The position numbers and the translations under genes are program-made. Positions 25,485 through 37,800 of a stretch of 64,000 bases of DNA are shown here, piece by piece. Source of the DNA: Climacium dendroides (Eukaryota; Streptophyta; Bryopsida; Hypnales; Climaciaceae); contig OX467089.1 in NCBI GenBank assembly GCA_950106755.1, forward strand, positions 25,897,345-25,961,344, in the 5' to 3' direction. The notes under the pieces are model-generated. The model was given only the letters and a program-made list of their open reading frames with translations. It ran no database searches and was not told the origin of the DNA. Position 1 is the stretch's first letter; the number at the start of each line of letters is the position of its first letter.

Positions 25485-26650
25485 GTCAATTTCTTTGTCA
25501 ATTAGGAGGGGCTGATTCAAGTCAATTTGGACACCTGTTTGACAAGATTTTGTAACTCCATTGACAAAATTATGTCAATCACATGACAGAATTTTGTCAA
25601 TTCGGACATTCTATAACTTCAAAATTTTAAACTACACATAGGGGGTCTGACTACTTAGAGGCCAGATGGCATATGCCATGTCAAAATTAAGTATTGAAAA
25701 TTGCCGAGGAAGCCCACCCACCCATATAGCATAGCCACCTCAACGAACAATCCACATGGCACAACGACCTAAGCAAATAACAACTCTACAAGGCCACCTA
25801 AGCAAATACAACAAGTGATCAAGTCATTTAAGCACCCAACAAGTACCAATATACACATGTCAAAGAACATGAGTGTTGGCTCATATATACAAGGCAGTAA
25901 AATATTTACCAATATATATGGGATAAGTGTGTTAGGGGAGGAGGAGAACCAAGTGATAAGTGTGTTAGGGGAGGAGGAGAACCAAGTAAATTCCGAAATT
26001 GTTTAAAAACTAGATTTTCAGACTGGATTTAGGCATAGTAAATTAATTTTTTTCAAAAAGCTTTTAACTAAGATTAGTTGGAAAATCAAACTTTTCAAAC
26101 ATCCAATCTGGAATTTATCCTTAACTTTTTATTGGAGACCTGAAATCTCAAACGGATTTTTGGAGGTGGAACTTCATTTGATTTTCCAACTAATCTTAGT
26201 TAAAAGTTTTTTGAAAAAAAATTAATTTACTATGTCTAAATTTGGTCTGAAAATCTAGTTTTTAAACAATTTCGGAATTTACTTGGTTCTCCTCTCCTAA
26301 CACACTTATCCCATATGTATTGGTAAATGTTCTACTTCCTTGTATATATTAGCCAACACTTGTATTCTTGACAAGTGAATGTTGGTACTTATTGGGTGCT
26401 TAAATGGCTTGATCACTAGTTGTATTTGCTTAGGTGGCACTCTATGGTTTATTGTTTGACTAGGATTTTGGATTCTTTGGGTTTTGTGGATTCTATTGAT
26501 AAAGATCTTGATAAATAATCAACAAGAAGTTGACAAAAAATTGACAGGTCTGTCCTAATTGACAAAATAAGGTTGTTGAAAGTGATTGCTGTCAATTCGG
26601 GCAAAATTTTGTCAAATGCTTGTCATCTAGGGTTGCAATCCCTTGTAGTG
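25436..26650. mobile_element. 1.2-kb non-autonomous CACTA element
   Basis: The ends are CACTACAAGGAGAATTG and GCAATCCCTTGTAGTG. Subterminal regions carry many copies of TTGACA/TGTCAA motifs in both orientations (25,460-25,620 and 26,520-26,630), as expected for the transposase-binding repeats of CACTA ends. Flanking triplets are AAA and AAC, so the target duplication is imperfect or decayed. The core is a foldback (25,794-26,437). No transposase frame is present. Confidence 0.75.
25794..26437. mobile_element. Foldback core, family member 2
   Basis: The left arm begins CCACCTAAGCAAATACAAC and the right arm ends GTTGTATTTGCTTAGGTGG, an inverted repeat with arms of about 280-300 bp and a short loop near 26,110-26,150. 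The left arm has a 33-bp internal tandem duplication (GATAAGTGTGTTAGGGGAGG..., 25,921-25,986). The inner part resembles the foldback at 20,891-21,370. It is carried within the CACTA element. Confidence 0.8.
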
Positions 26651-29600
26651 AACGGATTGAGTTCTTGTAAGGCCCCTCCTTGCTTGAACCAATCTCACAT
26701 CTTCTATCCCGTTTATTGCCCTCCTTCCTAGAGTCAACAACATCTCAATGGCTACAACCCTTGCTTGAACTACCTCATTTTTCCTAGTTTCAATAATAAT
26801 GTACATAATTTCTTGTTCAAAGGTCTAAATGACAAAAAAAATTATACCCCCATATGTCTCTCTTGAATCTTCACTTTCACAATAAGTTTTAGACAATCTT
26901 ACAAGCTCATACACCCTAATATACATGCCTAAAATCCCATTTGTCCCTTGAAGGGACAATGGTCCTATAGAGTTTAATTAACCTTGTAAAACTTTTTTTC
27001 ATTTTAATAAAAAAATATACATGTATAGGATTCATCGTTTCATCCAAGAGTAGGAAACAAATATTTGCTAAATTGATGATATTCCATTACTTTGTTGTGG
27101 TTTATGCTGTGTAGCTTGAAACCAAAAGCTACACTTGTCTTGATTAAATGATATATGTCACGCAATTTTAGGCTTGTCGCAATCGACGTAAGTAAGAATT
27201 GGAAATTTTGCAATTAGTCATACTAATACCATGTCTACATTAAATAGTGAAATTAGATTGTCCCTCATTAATTTATTGACATTCCACACCATATAGTATT
27301 TATTGTTATTGTACAAGAGCGCACTATTTTTGAATTAGTTATTGGTGTAGTTAGAACTTGTAATCCTCCATATCTACAAATGGAAGTATTTGTAGAAATA
27401 TTTATTGACTTTGATAGCTTGTAAGGTATTTTTCTTGCGTTAAGACAACCTAATTTCATTATTTAGTGTAGTGTTCAAGGCCAATTGGCCAAATTAAAGT
27501 CTAAAAATAAATTTCAAAATTTTGGGATATTATTTTTTATTATTCAAGGAAAAAATGATTCTTTTACTTTTTGAGCATCTATTAAGTTACATTTGCCAAC
27601 TATAATTAATTATAACACATATTTAACTAATTTTGGACTACTGTTTAGTCCAAAATTAATGTCTGCCATTTTGAGGTGAAATCTAGGACATATATACATG
27701 TGTTAGTTGCTAGCTAGTACATTATTAAATTTAGATTTTTGTCCATAATTCGTGGTATAATCCATAATTATTTAAATATAAATTTTATTTGTGAAGGATA
27801 ATTGGCCTTAACTACCAAGCGCAATAGTTTATTTGAACTACATAAATTCCAATTGAAATTCATTGTACCAACTTCATTTTAGAATGATTTACATGAGAAT
27901 CATTACTACATGATCAATCAACCATTTTTATAAGAAGTCATAAATTATACCATTCAACAAGTATTTACATAGGTATAATAAGTCTCCAATCTAATTTGCA
28001 AATTTTATAGAGACAACGGTCATTAGAAATTATAAGTTGAGAGTAAAAATTGACTAAAAAATCAACTTTGATAGAAGGAGAGGAATTAATTACAATGAAA
28101 ATAAGAAACATTACAACTAAATAAATAACCAATATCCAATTAAGGTCTTTTAAATTGACTATTAAAGCATTCTATATGATTGACTATGGATAGTACATAT
28201 TATTGAATAACCATTTTGGTATAGTTTGTGCAAAATCACTAATAACCTTGCTAATAAATGTGCTTAGCCTCTCTTTTGTACATTTTTTTACAAATGAAAC
28301 TTTCTTAACCATTTTGGTGTAGTGTACTCCTAGCACTTCTTGACAATATATGTTATTTTAAACTCATCTAAATTAGTCAATAATGAAAAATTCAATGTAT
28401 ATAATAAATATACATTGATAGAAAAATTAAATTAAATTAAATGTAAAAAAATTATTTGAAGGTTTTGATGAGTGATGATTTGAAATTCATTGGTGGCTAT
28501 TATAAACAATTTATAGTTAATAATTAGGACTATATGCAAATTTTGTAAACATATAAAAATATATGTAGTGATTAATAATTAAAAATTAACTAGGGTTTGC
28601 ATCAATTATTGTTTACAACTATCAATGATAATTATATTATAAGGGAAAAATGTTGGAGTTTATGAAGAGAAATATTGAAAAAGACACACAAAAACACTAA
28701 CTATTTTTATTTTTTCTTATAAAGTTGTTGTGATTGTCTAAATTTTCTTACTTCAATCTAAACAAACCCTCCTTGAAGTGTAAATATCATTGACAATAGT
28801 AGAACTTCATTGCTCTCTATGATATTAGTGTTGTCCATTGAAGATTGGAAGTTTTGGACACTTTCTTGCTTAATATTTGCAATGAAAATTCAACCCTTAA
28901 ATGAATGTGAAACTCAAAATTTTGAATGTTGCAAATACTAAATATGCTAAAAATTTGAATTTTGTATTGTATTGTTGAAATTATTAGGAGGTGCCAAATA
29001 AAACTTCTATTAAATTTAGCCACATTTTTTATTGTAAGAACTAAAATAGGATAATTATGTCAACCCAAAACCAAGTTGAAAACATGCCTTGTGATATATC
29101 TATATTATATGCGCATTATATAGAACCATCATACTTTACAACATATAAAGACCTTATCTTTTATTTTAAATATTATTTATAATAATATTATGTGAAATAT
29201 TGTATAACAACAATGATACTTGACTTCTTTATTAAAATGTAATACATTTGTTTGTGAGGTTATTAGTCATTTTGAAACTCTATTATACAAGTTACCTTGA
29301 TGGAAGTAGTAAAGTACATGAATTTTTAAAAGCAAGTATGCAATCTAAGCAACATCTAGTAATGAAGAAATGTCATAATAATTATCTTATATGCCTCTAT
29401 GAAATGACTACCATTAGTAATTCAAGTGTGTAAGTTCACCATGACTGATTATAGCAACTACACTTCTTGAGAAACCAAATCTTTGATCAAATCAAATAGT
29501 CATTGGAATTATTGGATAAAGAGTGTTGAAGATTAAAGTTGAAAAAATGATGTACACTAGAATGATATCTTGAATTCTTTTATTTTATAATATTTGATGA

Positions 29601-30524
29601 TGAAAATATCTGAGATTCAATATATTTTGTTTCAATAATAAGAATTGTATCTTTGAAATCTCTATATGTGTACAACTTCTTATCAAAGGATTTTAAATGG
29701 AATTGAAAACATCCTTGTTGCTTCTTCAGTTTCTATATCATTTAATCAAAATAAATAAGATAAATAATATTGTTGTTGATGTATAAATTTTTTTCCTTGG
29801 ATTTTCGTAGAATGATTAAAAATTAAGAAATACGTTCAAGACAAATCTTTGACATTTATAAAAGTTGGTTTATTATAATTGATTGCATCCATGATTGTAA
29901 CAAATTTCATTTTTATATTTTAGATTGTACAAGTGTCAACATTGTTGTAGGCTGTCTTTAGAGCCTTAAAGTTACTCTTTAGGCACATGTTGTATCAAAA
30001 TTCCAAAGAAAAAAATGAAAACTCCATCTGTAGTGAGCTATCCAAAATCGCTATATTGCCAAAAAACGCAACTTGGGAATTTAGGGGTTAAGAACTTGGT
30101 GCAAATTCAAATTGATAAGTTACAAAATTACCAACTAATTCACATGATCTTCGTGTAGTTTATATGAACACTAAAAATTCAGCCTCTTCATTTTCAAGTG
30201 CCCTCTTATCTTCTAGGGCCTCATTTCAAAGAATTCTATGTCTATGTTATTTCAATTCTAATTATTTAATGGAGAGAATAACACTAGGAAAAAATTTTCT
30301 GTGCAATACAAATGCTCTACTGGTCATGTCATATGATTTATATACCTCATATCAGTTAGAATGAGTGACTTGTAGTCAGTGAAATTTGCACAGTTAAAAG
30401 CACTGTCTTGACAACAACTTCTAAGAAAAGTCTAAGAAAATTCTAGAATGATTTCAGAGTTACCCCAATCGTTCATGTTCAGTCCATGTGATCGATGAAC
30501 TCACCTGTGTTTCAATTCTAGCTG
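26651..30524. other. AT-rich DNA, no gene recognised
   Basis: I see no convincing frames, RNA genes or element termini. Frames here are 60-70 codons or less and have no recognisable motif. Confidence 0.5.
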
Positions 30525-30780
30525 CTACACTAAAATTGGTAAATAGTGTTGGGTGATAATTAGTGCTGTAGTGAATTAGATTATAGCCTTAACTTATTAT
30601 ATTACCATTCCAACTATATTTTGTTCCCATCTAGCACTAAATGTACTCTCCTAGAACTGTTGAAATGACCAAATTTTACTATAGAGCTAAAATAGTGTTA
30701 GAATGGATAATTACTGTTCTAACACTAACCTTGCAAATCACAATTAGTATAGCCAACACTATTTACCAATTTTAGTGTAG
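30525..30780. mobile_element. 256-bp MITE with CTACACTAAAATTGG termini
   Basis: Terminal inverted repeats of about 29 bp: CTACACTAAAATTGGTAAAT at the left and its inverse ending CCAATTTTAGTGTAG at the right, enclosing ATAGTGTTGG/CCAACACTAT. The embedded CACTA is suggestive, but no matching 3-bp flank is visible, so its superfamily is uncertain. It is non-coding. Confidence 0.75.
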
Positions 30781-31191
30781 TCATTTGGAGGTGTTTTAAT
30801 CAAGGATCAGAAGCACAAGTGCTCCTTCCAACTGGGGAATCCCAGTCATTCGCCTTCAAATCCATTTGCGAAGGGAAAGGAGAAGCAGGGGCTTGGAAGA
30901 ACTGCTTGAGGTTAGATTTCTGGTCTCATCTCCTTAAGTTTCATGAAACACTACCTGTAGCTGCTTGGTAGTACTGACAAGAGCTGGCATATGGTCTTTC
31001 AAACCCTAAAATGTGTTCAATGAAGAAACGATTGAAAAACTACCCTCGAACAAGGCAACATGCAAATCCCTTGGCAGACTACAAACTGCAATAAAAATAG
31101 GGAACTATTGGATTAGTGTGACAATTGCAAATATGATTTTATTATATATAAATATTTTTGTTATAAATTTGTGCACAACTTGATAAAGTAA

Positions 31192-32714
31192 TTAGGGTCG
31201 GTTTATACTTGGGGCTGGATTGAGAGCCGGCTGGAACTCTCCAAGTTCAAACCAATGGAGTTACTCTATTCCTCCAAATCCGGCCCAAAGGCTTTATACT
31301 TGGGGCCGGATGAAACTACAATTCATCCTACATGTCACCTTAGGGGGCATGGTTTTGGCGCCAAACCATCTGACCCCAAGGGAGCAATTGGGTTGAGGTT
31401 TTTGGTGGCCTGATTTCACATCTAGGGTTGGATTGGGGCTGGATTGGGGCTGGATTGGGCTCCTCCGTTGGATCGTACAAATCTCCATTGTCTACTAATG
31501 CAAAGTCTTTTGTTTTCTATTTTGGTGAATTGCGAGCTCAAAAAACTTCCACCAATTTGCATTGCTAAATTTTTGGAGTTTATTTGTTGTCAATATTTTA
31601 GTTTGAAATTTGGGAGTAGTGGACTAAGTTGGGGGGCTCTGGGACAAAAGTGTATATAGTTAATATAATTTATTATATAAACTCATTATAATATTATAAT
31701 AATAATAATATTATTATATATTATATATACAGTTGTGTTTGTTTGATAAGATGTTTTGTAAAATTGTTCTTAACTGAATATGAGATTTTAAAGCTTATTT
31801 GTTTCAATGATTTTTAACTAATTCAACATAAGATGTTTATTTTTATTTGATATTTGGTACATGTTTATTTGGTACAATTGGTAGAGTTCTTTTTAATTTC
31901 TAAATATCTAAGGCATCAAATTTTAGAAATGAGCCTCAAATACACTAGATCTTAGAGAAAAAAATCACATTAACAATTTGTTTAAAAAAACTGTAGAGTA
32001 GATTTTGAGAAGCCATAAATTGACTAGAGTTATGCATGTTAGGCCCTTTGTCCTCATATTTTTTTGGTGACCAACTTTTAGATTTGATAGGTGAAAAGAA
32101 GATTGAAAAACTTCAAATCACTTTCGCAATTATAACACCCTTGTGATCAAACATTATTTATTGCTTGAAATTGTATAAATTCTCATGAAAATAAATGAAA
32201 ATTATATGGACTACAACTCTAGTTTCAACATCAATTCTAATTTTAATGTAAAAGAGAAAGAAAAAGGTTAAAAAAAAGTGAAAGCACTCCTTTTTCAAAT
32301 AGAAAACAAAGGAAGAGAAAGTAAAAAGTTCAAAAAAATTAAAATACTTTCTCTTCTATTTTTGAAATAGAAAAATAGGAAGAAAAATATTAAAAATTTA
32401 AAAATTTAAAACACTTTTTCTTTTGTTTTTGAAATAGGAAGAATAGGAAAAAAAAGAAAAGATGTATGTGATATATTTTTTATATTGAGTCTTAAGAAAA
32501 TACAAAAGTACATTAATCCTCAATCCGGCCTTAGAATCCAGCTTCATCACTTTATATTACTTGAGGCTTGAGTGATGAATCCTCAATTTGGACTCTCACC
32601 ACTTTACACTATCTAGGACCGGAGTGATGAATTAGGGCTGAATTGAGGGCCGGATTGAAGGCAAATTGGGCCGACCCTCCATCCGGCCCCAGGGCGTGTA
32701 TAAACCAGCCCTAA
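31192..32714. mobile_element. Probable 1.5-kb TIR element, superfamily unknown
   Basis: It starts TTAGGGTCGGTTTATAC and ends GTATAAACCAGCCCTAA, inverted repeats with two mismatches over 17 bp. GC-rich subterminal blocks (GGGGCTGGATTG, GCCGG, ATCCGGCCC) occur near both ends, while the middle is low-complexity AT-rich. I see no clear target duplication and no transposase. The ORFs at 31,294-31,659 fall on the repetitive GGATTGGGGCT ends and look non-genic. Confidence 0.6.
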
Positions 32715-32795
32715 CTTGAGTTGAGTTGAGTTAACTTGACTTGAGTTGAGTGAGTTAACTTGACTTGAGTTGAATTAACTTGACTTGAGTTGAGT
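32714..32795. repeat. Short tandem repeat of CTTGAGTTGAGTTAA type
   Basis: Irregular tandem units of TTGAGTTGAG and TTAACTTGACTTGAG directly follow the TIR element and precede the first gene island. Confidence 0.85.
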
Positions 32796-33129
32796 TTCTG
32801 AAATAATTGCCCACCCTCCAAACCCCCGCCCAGCATATGCCCGCACACCCGGGTGTCTGTGGCTTCTCCTGTTTTCCAAGCTTGGTGTGCTTCTGTGCCC
32901 TGTTTCTCCCTGCCTTTTTGGTGATGAGTTCTTTGGTCTTGCTTTCATTTCGTTCTTCTAGCGTTGTCCTGTCTTCATTTTCCTGTGGGGAGGTTTGTAG
33001 AATTTTTGTGGGTGACGCTCGAACTGGAGTGGGCTCGAGATCGGGAGTCTCCGAGACGTAGAGAGGTTAGTGGTTCGTGTTGTTGCTCTTGTTCTCATTG
33101 ATTTTCGGTGGCGGTTCTCGAGCTGGCAT

Positions 33130-33631
33130 TGGATTTCTGAAATTTTCTTGCTATCATTGGTCTTGGTTTGTGCTTGGTTTGATCTTGGTTCCGTGGTAGC
33201 GCTCTTTGTTTTCTCAGTTAGGGTTTGTTAGCTTGATTGCTCTACTGTTTGCTCAATTAGGGTTTCTTAATTTGATTGCTCTACTCGTCGTCTGCTGTTT
33301 GTTTCCGTGTTCTCTCTTTGCTGAATGAATGAGGGTTCTCTATCTTTTTGCTTTGTTTTTTTCCTTGGTATTTGATAATTTGGATTTCTGAAATTTTCTT
33401 GCTATCATTGGTCTTGGTTTGTGCTTGGTTTGATCTTGGTTCCGTGGTAGCGCTCTTTGTTTTCTCAGTTAGGGTTTGTTAGCTTGATTGCTCTACTATT
33501 TACTCAATTAGGGTTTCTTAATTTGATTGCTCTACTCGTCGTCTGCTGTTTGTTTCCGTGTTCTCTCTTTGCTGAGTGAATGAGGGTTCTCTATCTTTTT
33601 GCTTTGTTTTTTTTCTTGGTATTTGATAATT
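33130..33631. repeat. 251-bp tandem duplication in the leader of the PD-(D/E)XK-like gene
   Basis: Two head-to-tail copies, 33,130-33,380 and 33,381-33,631, differ at only a few bases (for example TGCTGAATGAATG against TGCTGAGTGAATG). They carry T-rich, intron-like sequence. The block ends 20 bp before the start codon, next to an acceptor-like TTCAG at 33,641-33,645, so it probably lies in a 5'-UTR intron whose donor may be GAGAG/GTTAGT near 33,063. Confidence 0.9.
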
Positions 33632-33652
33632 TTTTGGGGTGTTCAGGAATTC

Positions 33653-34519
33653 ATGGCTACATGTGGTGTAGATTGTGGCGTTTCGTACTCTCACCATATG
33701 CGAATTGGTGAAGGAGATGACGATTTGCTGGCAACATACTCGATGTTGTCTCCAACTCAATTCCAAGATATGGCTTCTTTTAAGAAGTCTATTACGAGTT
33801 GCTACAATGGTTTTGTTGCTGGATCTAGCGTCCACCATCAATACATGGCCTTCACGAACGTGACTGTCAAGTGGTTCCACAAGATTGATGTACTTCGTGA
33901 GGGGAGGACTTCATTGCCAGGAATGGTTGTCTTGTATGATGGGATAGAAGAGGTATTAATTGTGAAACTTATGCCAAGCCCTCTTCATGGTGCAGCTGCT
34001 ATACAATTTGATCATGTCCTTCACGAGAAGTTCCTAGACCTTGGCGTTCACAAGAAAATTTATGCTGTTGGAAGTGGTCGGTTTGGGGAGGCCAATGTAA
34101 GATGCAAGGAGGCAGACAATGGATATATCCCAATAGGAAGGCACAATGATGACTTTCCTAGCTTTGTACTGGAGGTGGGCGTATCTGAATCTCTTCAGAT
34201 GTTAAAGAACGATGCTCGATACTGGCTAACGAAGAGTGGTGGTCAAACACGGATTGTCATCATTCTCCACATTGACAAGTCATCAAAAAAGATTCTCTTG
34301 CAACGTTGGGAATGCGTAGTTGATGATGGACGTCCTCCTCTTCCTCGGGTGATCCAATCTCTGGAATTGGAAGCGGGCGTGGAGTATGTGGGAGATGCCT
34401 TGGAGATCCCAGCTGTCAAGGTGTTTGACATAGTGCCGAATAATTTACCTAATGGTGAATTTGTATTTTCTCACAAGGAGTTACAAGATTTCTCAGAATT
34501 TCTTTGGGCACGATATTAG
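33653..34519 (+). CDS. Uncharacterised PD-(D/E)XK nuclease-like protein, 288 aa
   Basis: A single coding exon. I chose ATG 33,653 because it follows an acceptor-like TTCAG and the upstream in-frame sequence is T-rich leader. The central block around residues 160-200 reads RHNDDFPSFVLEVGVSES, then NDARYWL, then TRIVIILHI. This is the pattern of a widespread uncharacterised family in fungi and some plants that is usually placed with PD-(D/E)XK (Uma2/restriction-endonuclease-like) folds. Asp166/167 and Glu174 are candidate acidic residues, but a clear catalytic Lys after Glu is absent (Glu-Val-Gly), so nuclease activity is doubtful. An aromatic-rich N-terminal part and an acidic tail have no known motif. 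No targeting signal is obvious. It is convergent with the apyrase gene, ending 366 bp from it. Confidence 0.6.
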   Translation: MATCGVDCGVSYSHHMRIGEGDDDLLATYSMLSPTQFQDMASFKKSITSCYNGFVAGSSVHHQYMAFTNVTVKWFHKIDVLREGRTSLPGMVVLYDGIEEVLIVKLMPSPLHGAAAIQFDHVLHEKFLDLGVHKKIYAVGSGRFGEANVRCKEADNGYIPIGRHNDDFPSFVLEVGVSESLQMLKNDARYWLTKSGGQTRIVIILHIDKSSKKILLQRWECVVDDGRPPLPRVIQSLELEAGVEYVGDALEIPAVKVFDIVPNNLPNGEFVFSHKELQDFSEFLWARY

Positions 34520-34885
34520 CTCAACATAACTTTGCATTCCTTGTTTCTACAAGAAACTTGAAAGTCCTGAGACATTACAAGGTTAATCCATACTTTCAGT
34601 AGAACTCAAAGCAAATGATGTTGTATCATAAAAAAATCTCCTTTCTCTTTGCCAACACTAGATGCTGCATTCTAAAAACTTCTGTTTGTATCTAAGTGGA
34701 AGAGAACTTTAACGCATATTGTACAGTTACTGTACCAACTCAGCCAATTGTCAAAAGAAATTTCATGTCACAGACCAGAACGTATTATCCTCAAATGTGA
34801 GGGGAAGGAGGTAAGGAAGCTAAATGAACCTGATATAGTAAAGACTCACTCTAAAACCGTCTCTTTTTTAATCAAAAAAACGTAA
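34520..34885. other. Convergent intergenic region / 3' UTRs
   Basis: A 366-bp interval between the stop codons of two converging genes. It should hold both 3' UTRs. I see no separate gene. Confidence 0.6.
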
Positions 34886-37800
34886 TTACCTAACACGAGA
34901 GGGAGTTGTAATATACCGACCCTTCTCTAAGTCATAAATTGTGGTCACTTTAGACCTTCGCCACCTTGCAATGGACCAGATTGCCACTACTCCTAAACTC
35001 AACACTACTAAGAGTAACAAAACCTTGACATAACCCACACTGAACAACCCCACGTGTGAGATTTGCTCCTCATCTTCACTGAGTTTCACAATTAGAGCTC
35101 CCAGGGCCCAGTCCAGGGGCACGTCATTCACCTTGTTGGTAAATCTTATCCTGCAAATTTCATGAGCACACCAGATCAGTACAGCCACCAGCTTCAGGCT
35201 CCCAGCATGGTGGCTTTTAAAGATTTTTATATTCCGTATTTGTTGAACTCATACTGTATTTGAACAACGAAAGTTACATTTTGAGGTGAAGTATAATAGC
35301 ACTCTTTGAAATATACAATTTTATTAGCGAAGAGGAGTTTTAAAAATCCATACTATAACAATGTAAGGTAAATAATACAAGGGAAAAAAAAATGGATGGA
35401 TTAATTGCACGATGTGAAAAGATGTTTGAAAGATGAGGAAGACTCAATGGGTAACAGATTAACGAGTAAGGAAAACAAAAATGAAAAGAAGAAAAAGGGA
35501 ACATCGAACATACCGGTCATCCTGCATACCAATGCCGAGACTGTCGTGCATAAGTGCGACAATATATGCTGTGGAGAAACAGTACTTCAGAAGATCTCTC
35601 TCCCCCAGACCCTGGTGCTTCTCCTGAAGGCTCGCCCAGTCCTCTCCACAATAGTGTTCACCGGCATGAGCAAGTTCAGCCAATGTTGCTGTGGCCGGCA
35701 ACTTGAAAAACTGATACAAACAAATGCAGAACCCAACATGGGCTTAGACATTGATCCAAGGCTTTCAACGTGGTTGACAGGAAAAACAGAGTCAACCTTT
35801 TCTAAAAAAATCGGCATGTGATACGAGAGTACTGAAAAACAAGACTTCACTGCTAGCCCCTCGAGGACCATGGCACAATTGGACCTCATAATTTTTTTTA
35901 CCGATTCTGGGTAGGTCATATGTGAAAATTTATTGGTCCAAACTTATTTTTCTACTGACCAACAAAGGCAATGTTCTTCATTTCTTCTGGTGATATAAAT
36001 TTGGTCTCATCTAAACTATCTTTTTCACAAAATGACCAATGAAACTTTTGATTTTAAAACATGAATCCTTGGTCCTCTAGGGGGTAAGTACACATTATAA
36101 ACACTGAAATTTCTCTAGAACTCTGATTAGGATCACACAAAACCAACCTCGGAAGTGTAGAAGAAGTTTTCTGTTGCGAAAAATCTCCCCTGAAGCTCAG
36201 GTATGAACGCATTTCCAATTGCGCACTTTGGAAACAAGCATGCATCTGTAACCAACCTCCCGCAAGATGGTATTAGAGGTATCGAGAGATAGGCGACGGG
36301 AACTGAGAACTGACGTAAAAGTACAGAACAATAAAATGTAAAAAACATTAAAAAAAACATCTGAGTAAACATTCATTACCGTGTCCATGCTGAAGAAGGG
36401 AGTAGGCAGCTTCTCGACACTCTGAAAAGTTGCCGCGGGAGACGATTGTAGAGACTGGTGCATGAGTTGCGGCCGATACGATGGCAGAGTGGCGAGCATT
36501 CTCCTCCACACTTCTCTTATAACCGTGTGGAGTGCACGGATCTATGGTAACTCCCTGTGCCAATCCTTGTCTAGGAGCTGTCACGGACAATATTTTAGCA
36601 AAGAGTGAATTGCCTAGAGGAAAAAGTGAAACCAAAACATCCACCTAGTCCACCGAACATCCACCCCAACTCAAGCATGAGCGGAAAAATAGGTCAGCAG
36701 ACCTAAAGACGTACTCCGTAATAGCAAAGAAGAAAAAGTGCCCAAATGCTACAGACACCCGACCTATGCAGTAATTAGTCGACACTGGGATTTGCAAACT
36801 GTTCAGATTCCAAAAGATAATAGATTCAGCCAGTGAGAATCTCGAGGAACACTCGTGCTGACAATACGATGACAAGGTCGTCAGAAAACTTACTTGCAAG
36901 AGCACCTCCAGCTGTGATCAACTCTAGTAAGCTGTCCCAAGCTGCCTCCTGCACAACATCAACAATAGTTTATTGATATATGATGCTATTGCGTAAAGAT
37001 TGACGACGCACAGAAACAGCTTGAGGTGAGTCCTCCATAAGAAAAAGGAAAGAACTTGGTCCCCCAAAGTGCAATCCTCTCTTGGAAGGCTAGAGAAGCG
37101 AAGGAAACGACCATTTGCGCCACTCTGCAATGCCTTAGCAAAAACAACTAATCTAAACAAATCAATACAAGGATGAAATCAAACCTGGCCAAAATTGAGA
37201 AAACTGTAAGTGTAGAGCATGTAAGATCTGCCCCCAAGCTCCAAGGTATGTCTGTAAGTTGGTGGTGGGGGTCCCTTCGGAACAAAAGTCACCTGCTCCA
37301 TCCAGGGCAAGTGACAAAATAAATTCCACATTTTCATTCAGTCAAAAACTTAAATATTCATGCAAGCAATCTTTTAATGAATCTACTCCCAACACAGTAT
37401 CAAGATACTTTCATAGTTCTGCAAACATAACATCTTATGATGAGCTGGATCTTTAACACGAGCGATTTTAACGACTCATTGAAACACAAAGATTCACGTC
37501 AAAGTCAGCTAGACAGGAACAAGACCACAACGACAACTGAACGGGACTTGAGCTGACTGATGTTACAAATACACCGGCAGATAGAGTGGGTATTTTGACA
37601 ATGTGGTAAAGGAGACCTGTAAGCCCAAGTTATTGAATTCATTTCATTGGTGCACTTCTGACGGCTGCACTTCTCATTGTGAACTCTCGTACCTGAGCAG
37701 AGGCACCACCAAGCTCTACGATTCCGGTTGTCTGAAGAGGATCTCCACTGAGAGAGCCCAGCGCATAGTTTGCCGAGACCCAGGCATAAACCCCCTCCTC

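Noticed and set aside
35405..36905. Plus and minus frames of 80-138 aa within the apyrase locus
   Set aside because: They run through introns or antisense to exons 6-8. The spliced minus-strand model explains the locus fully.
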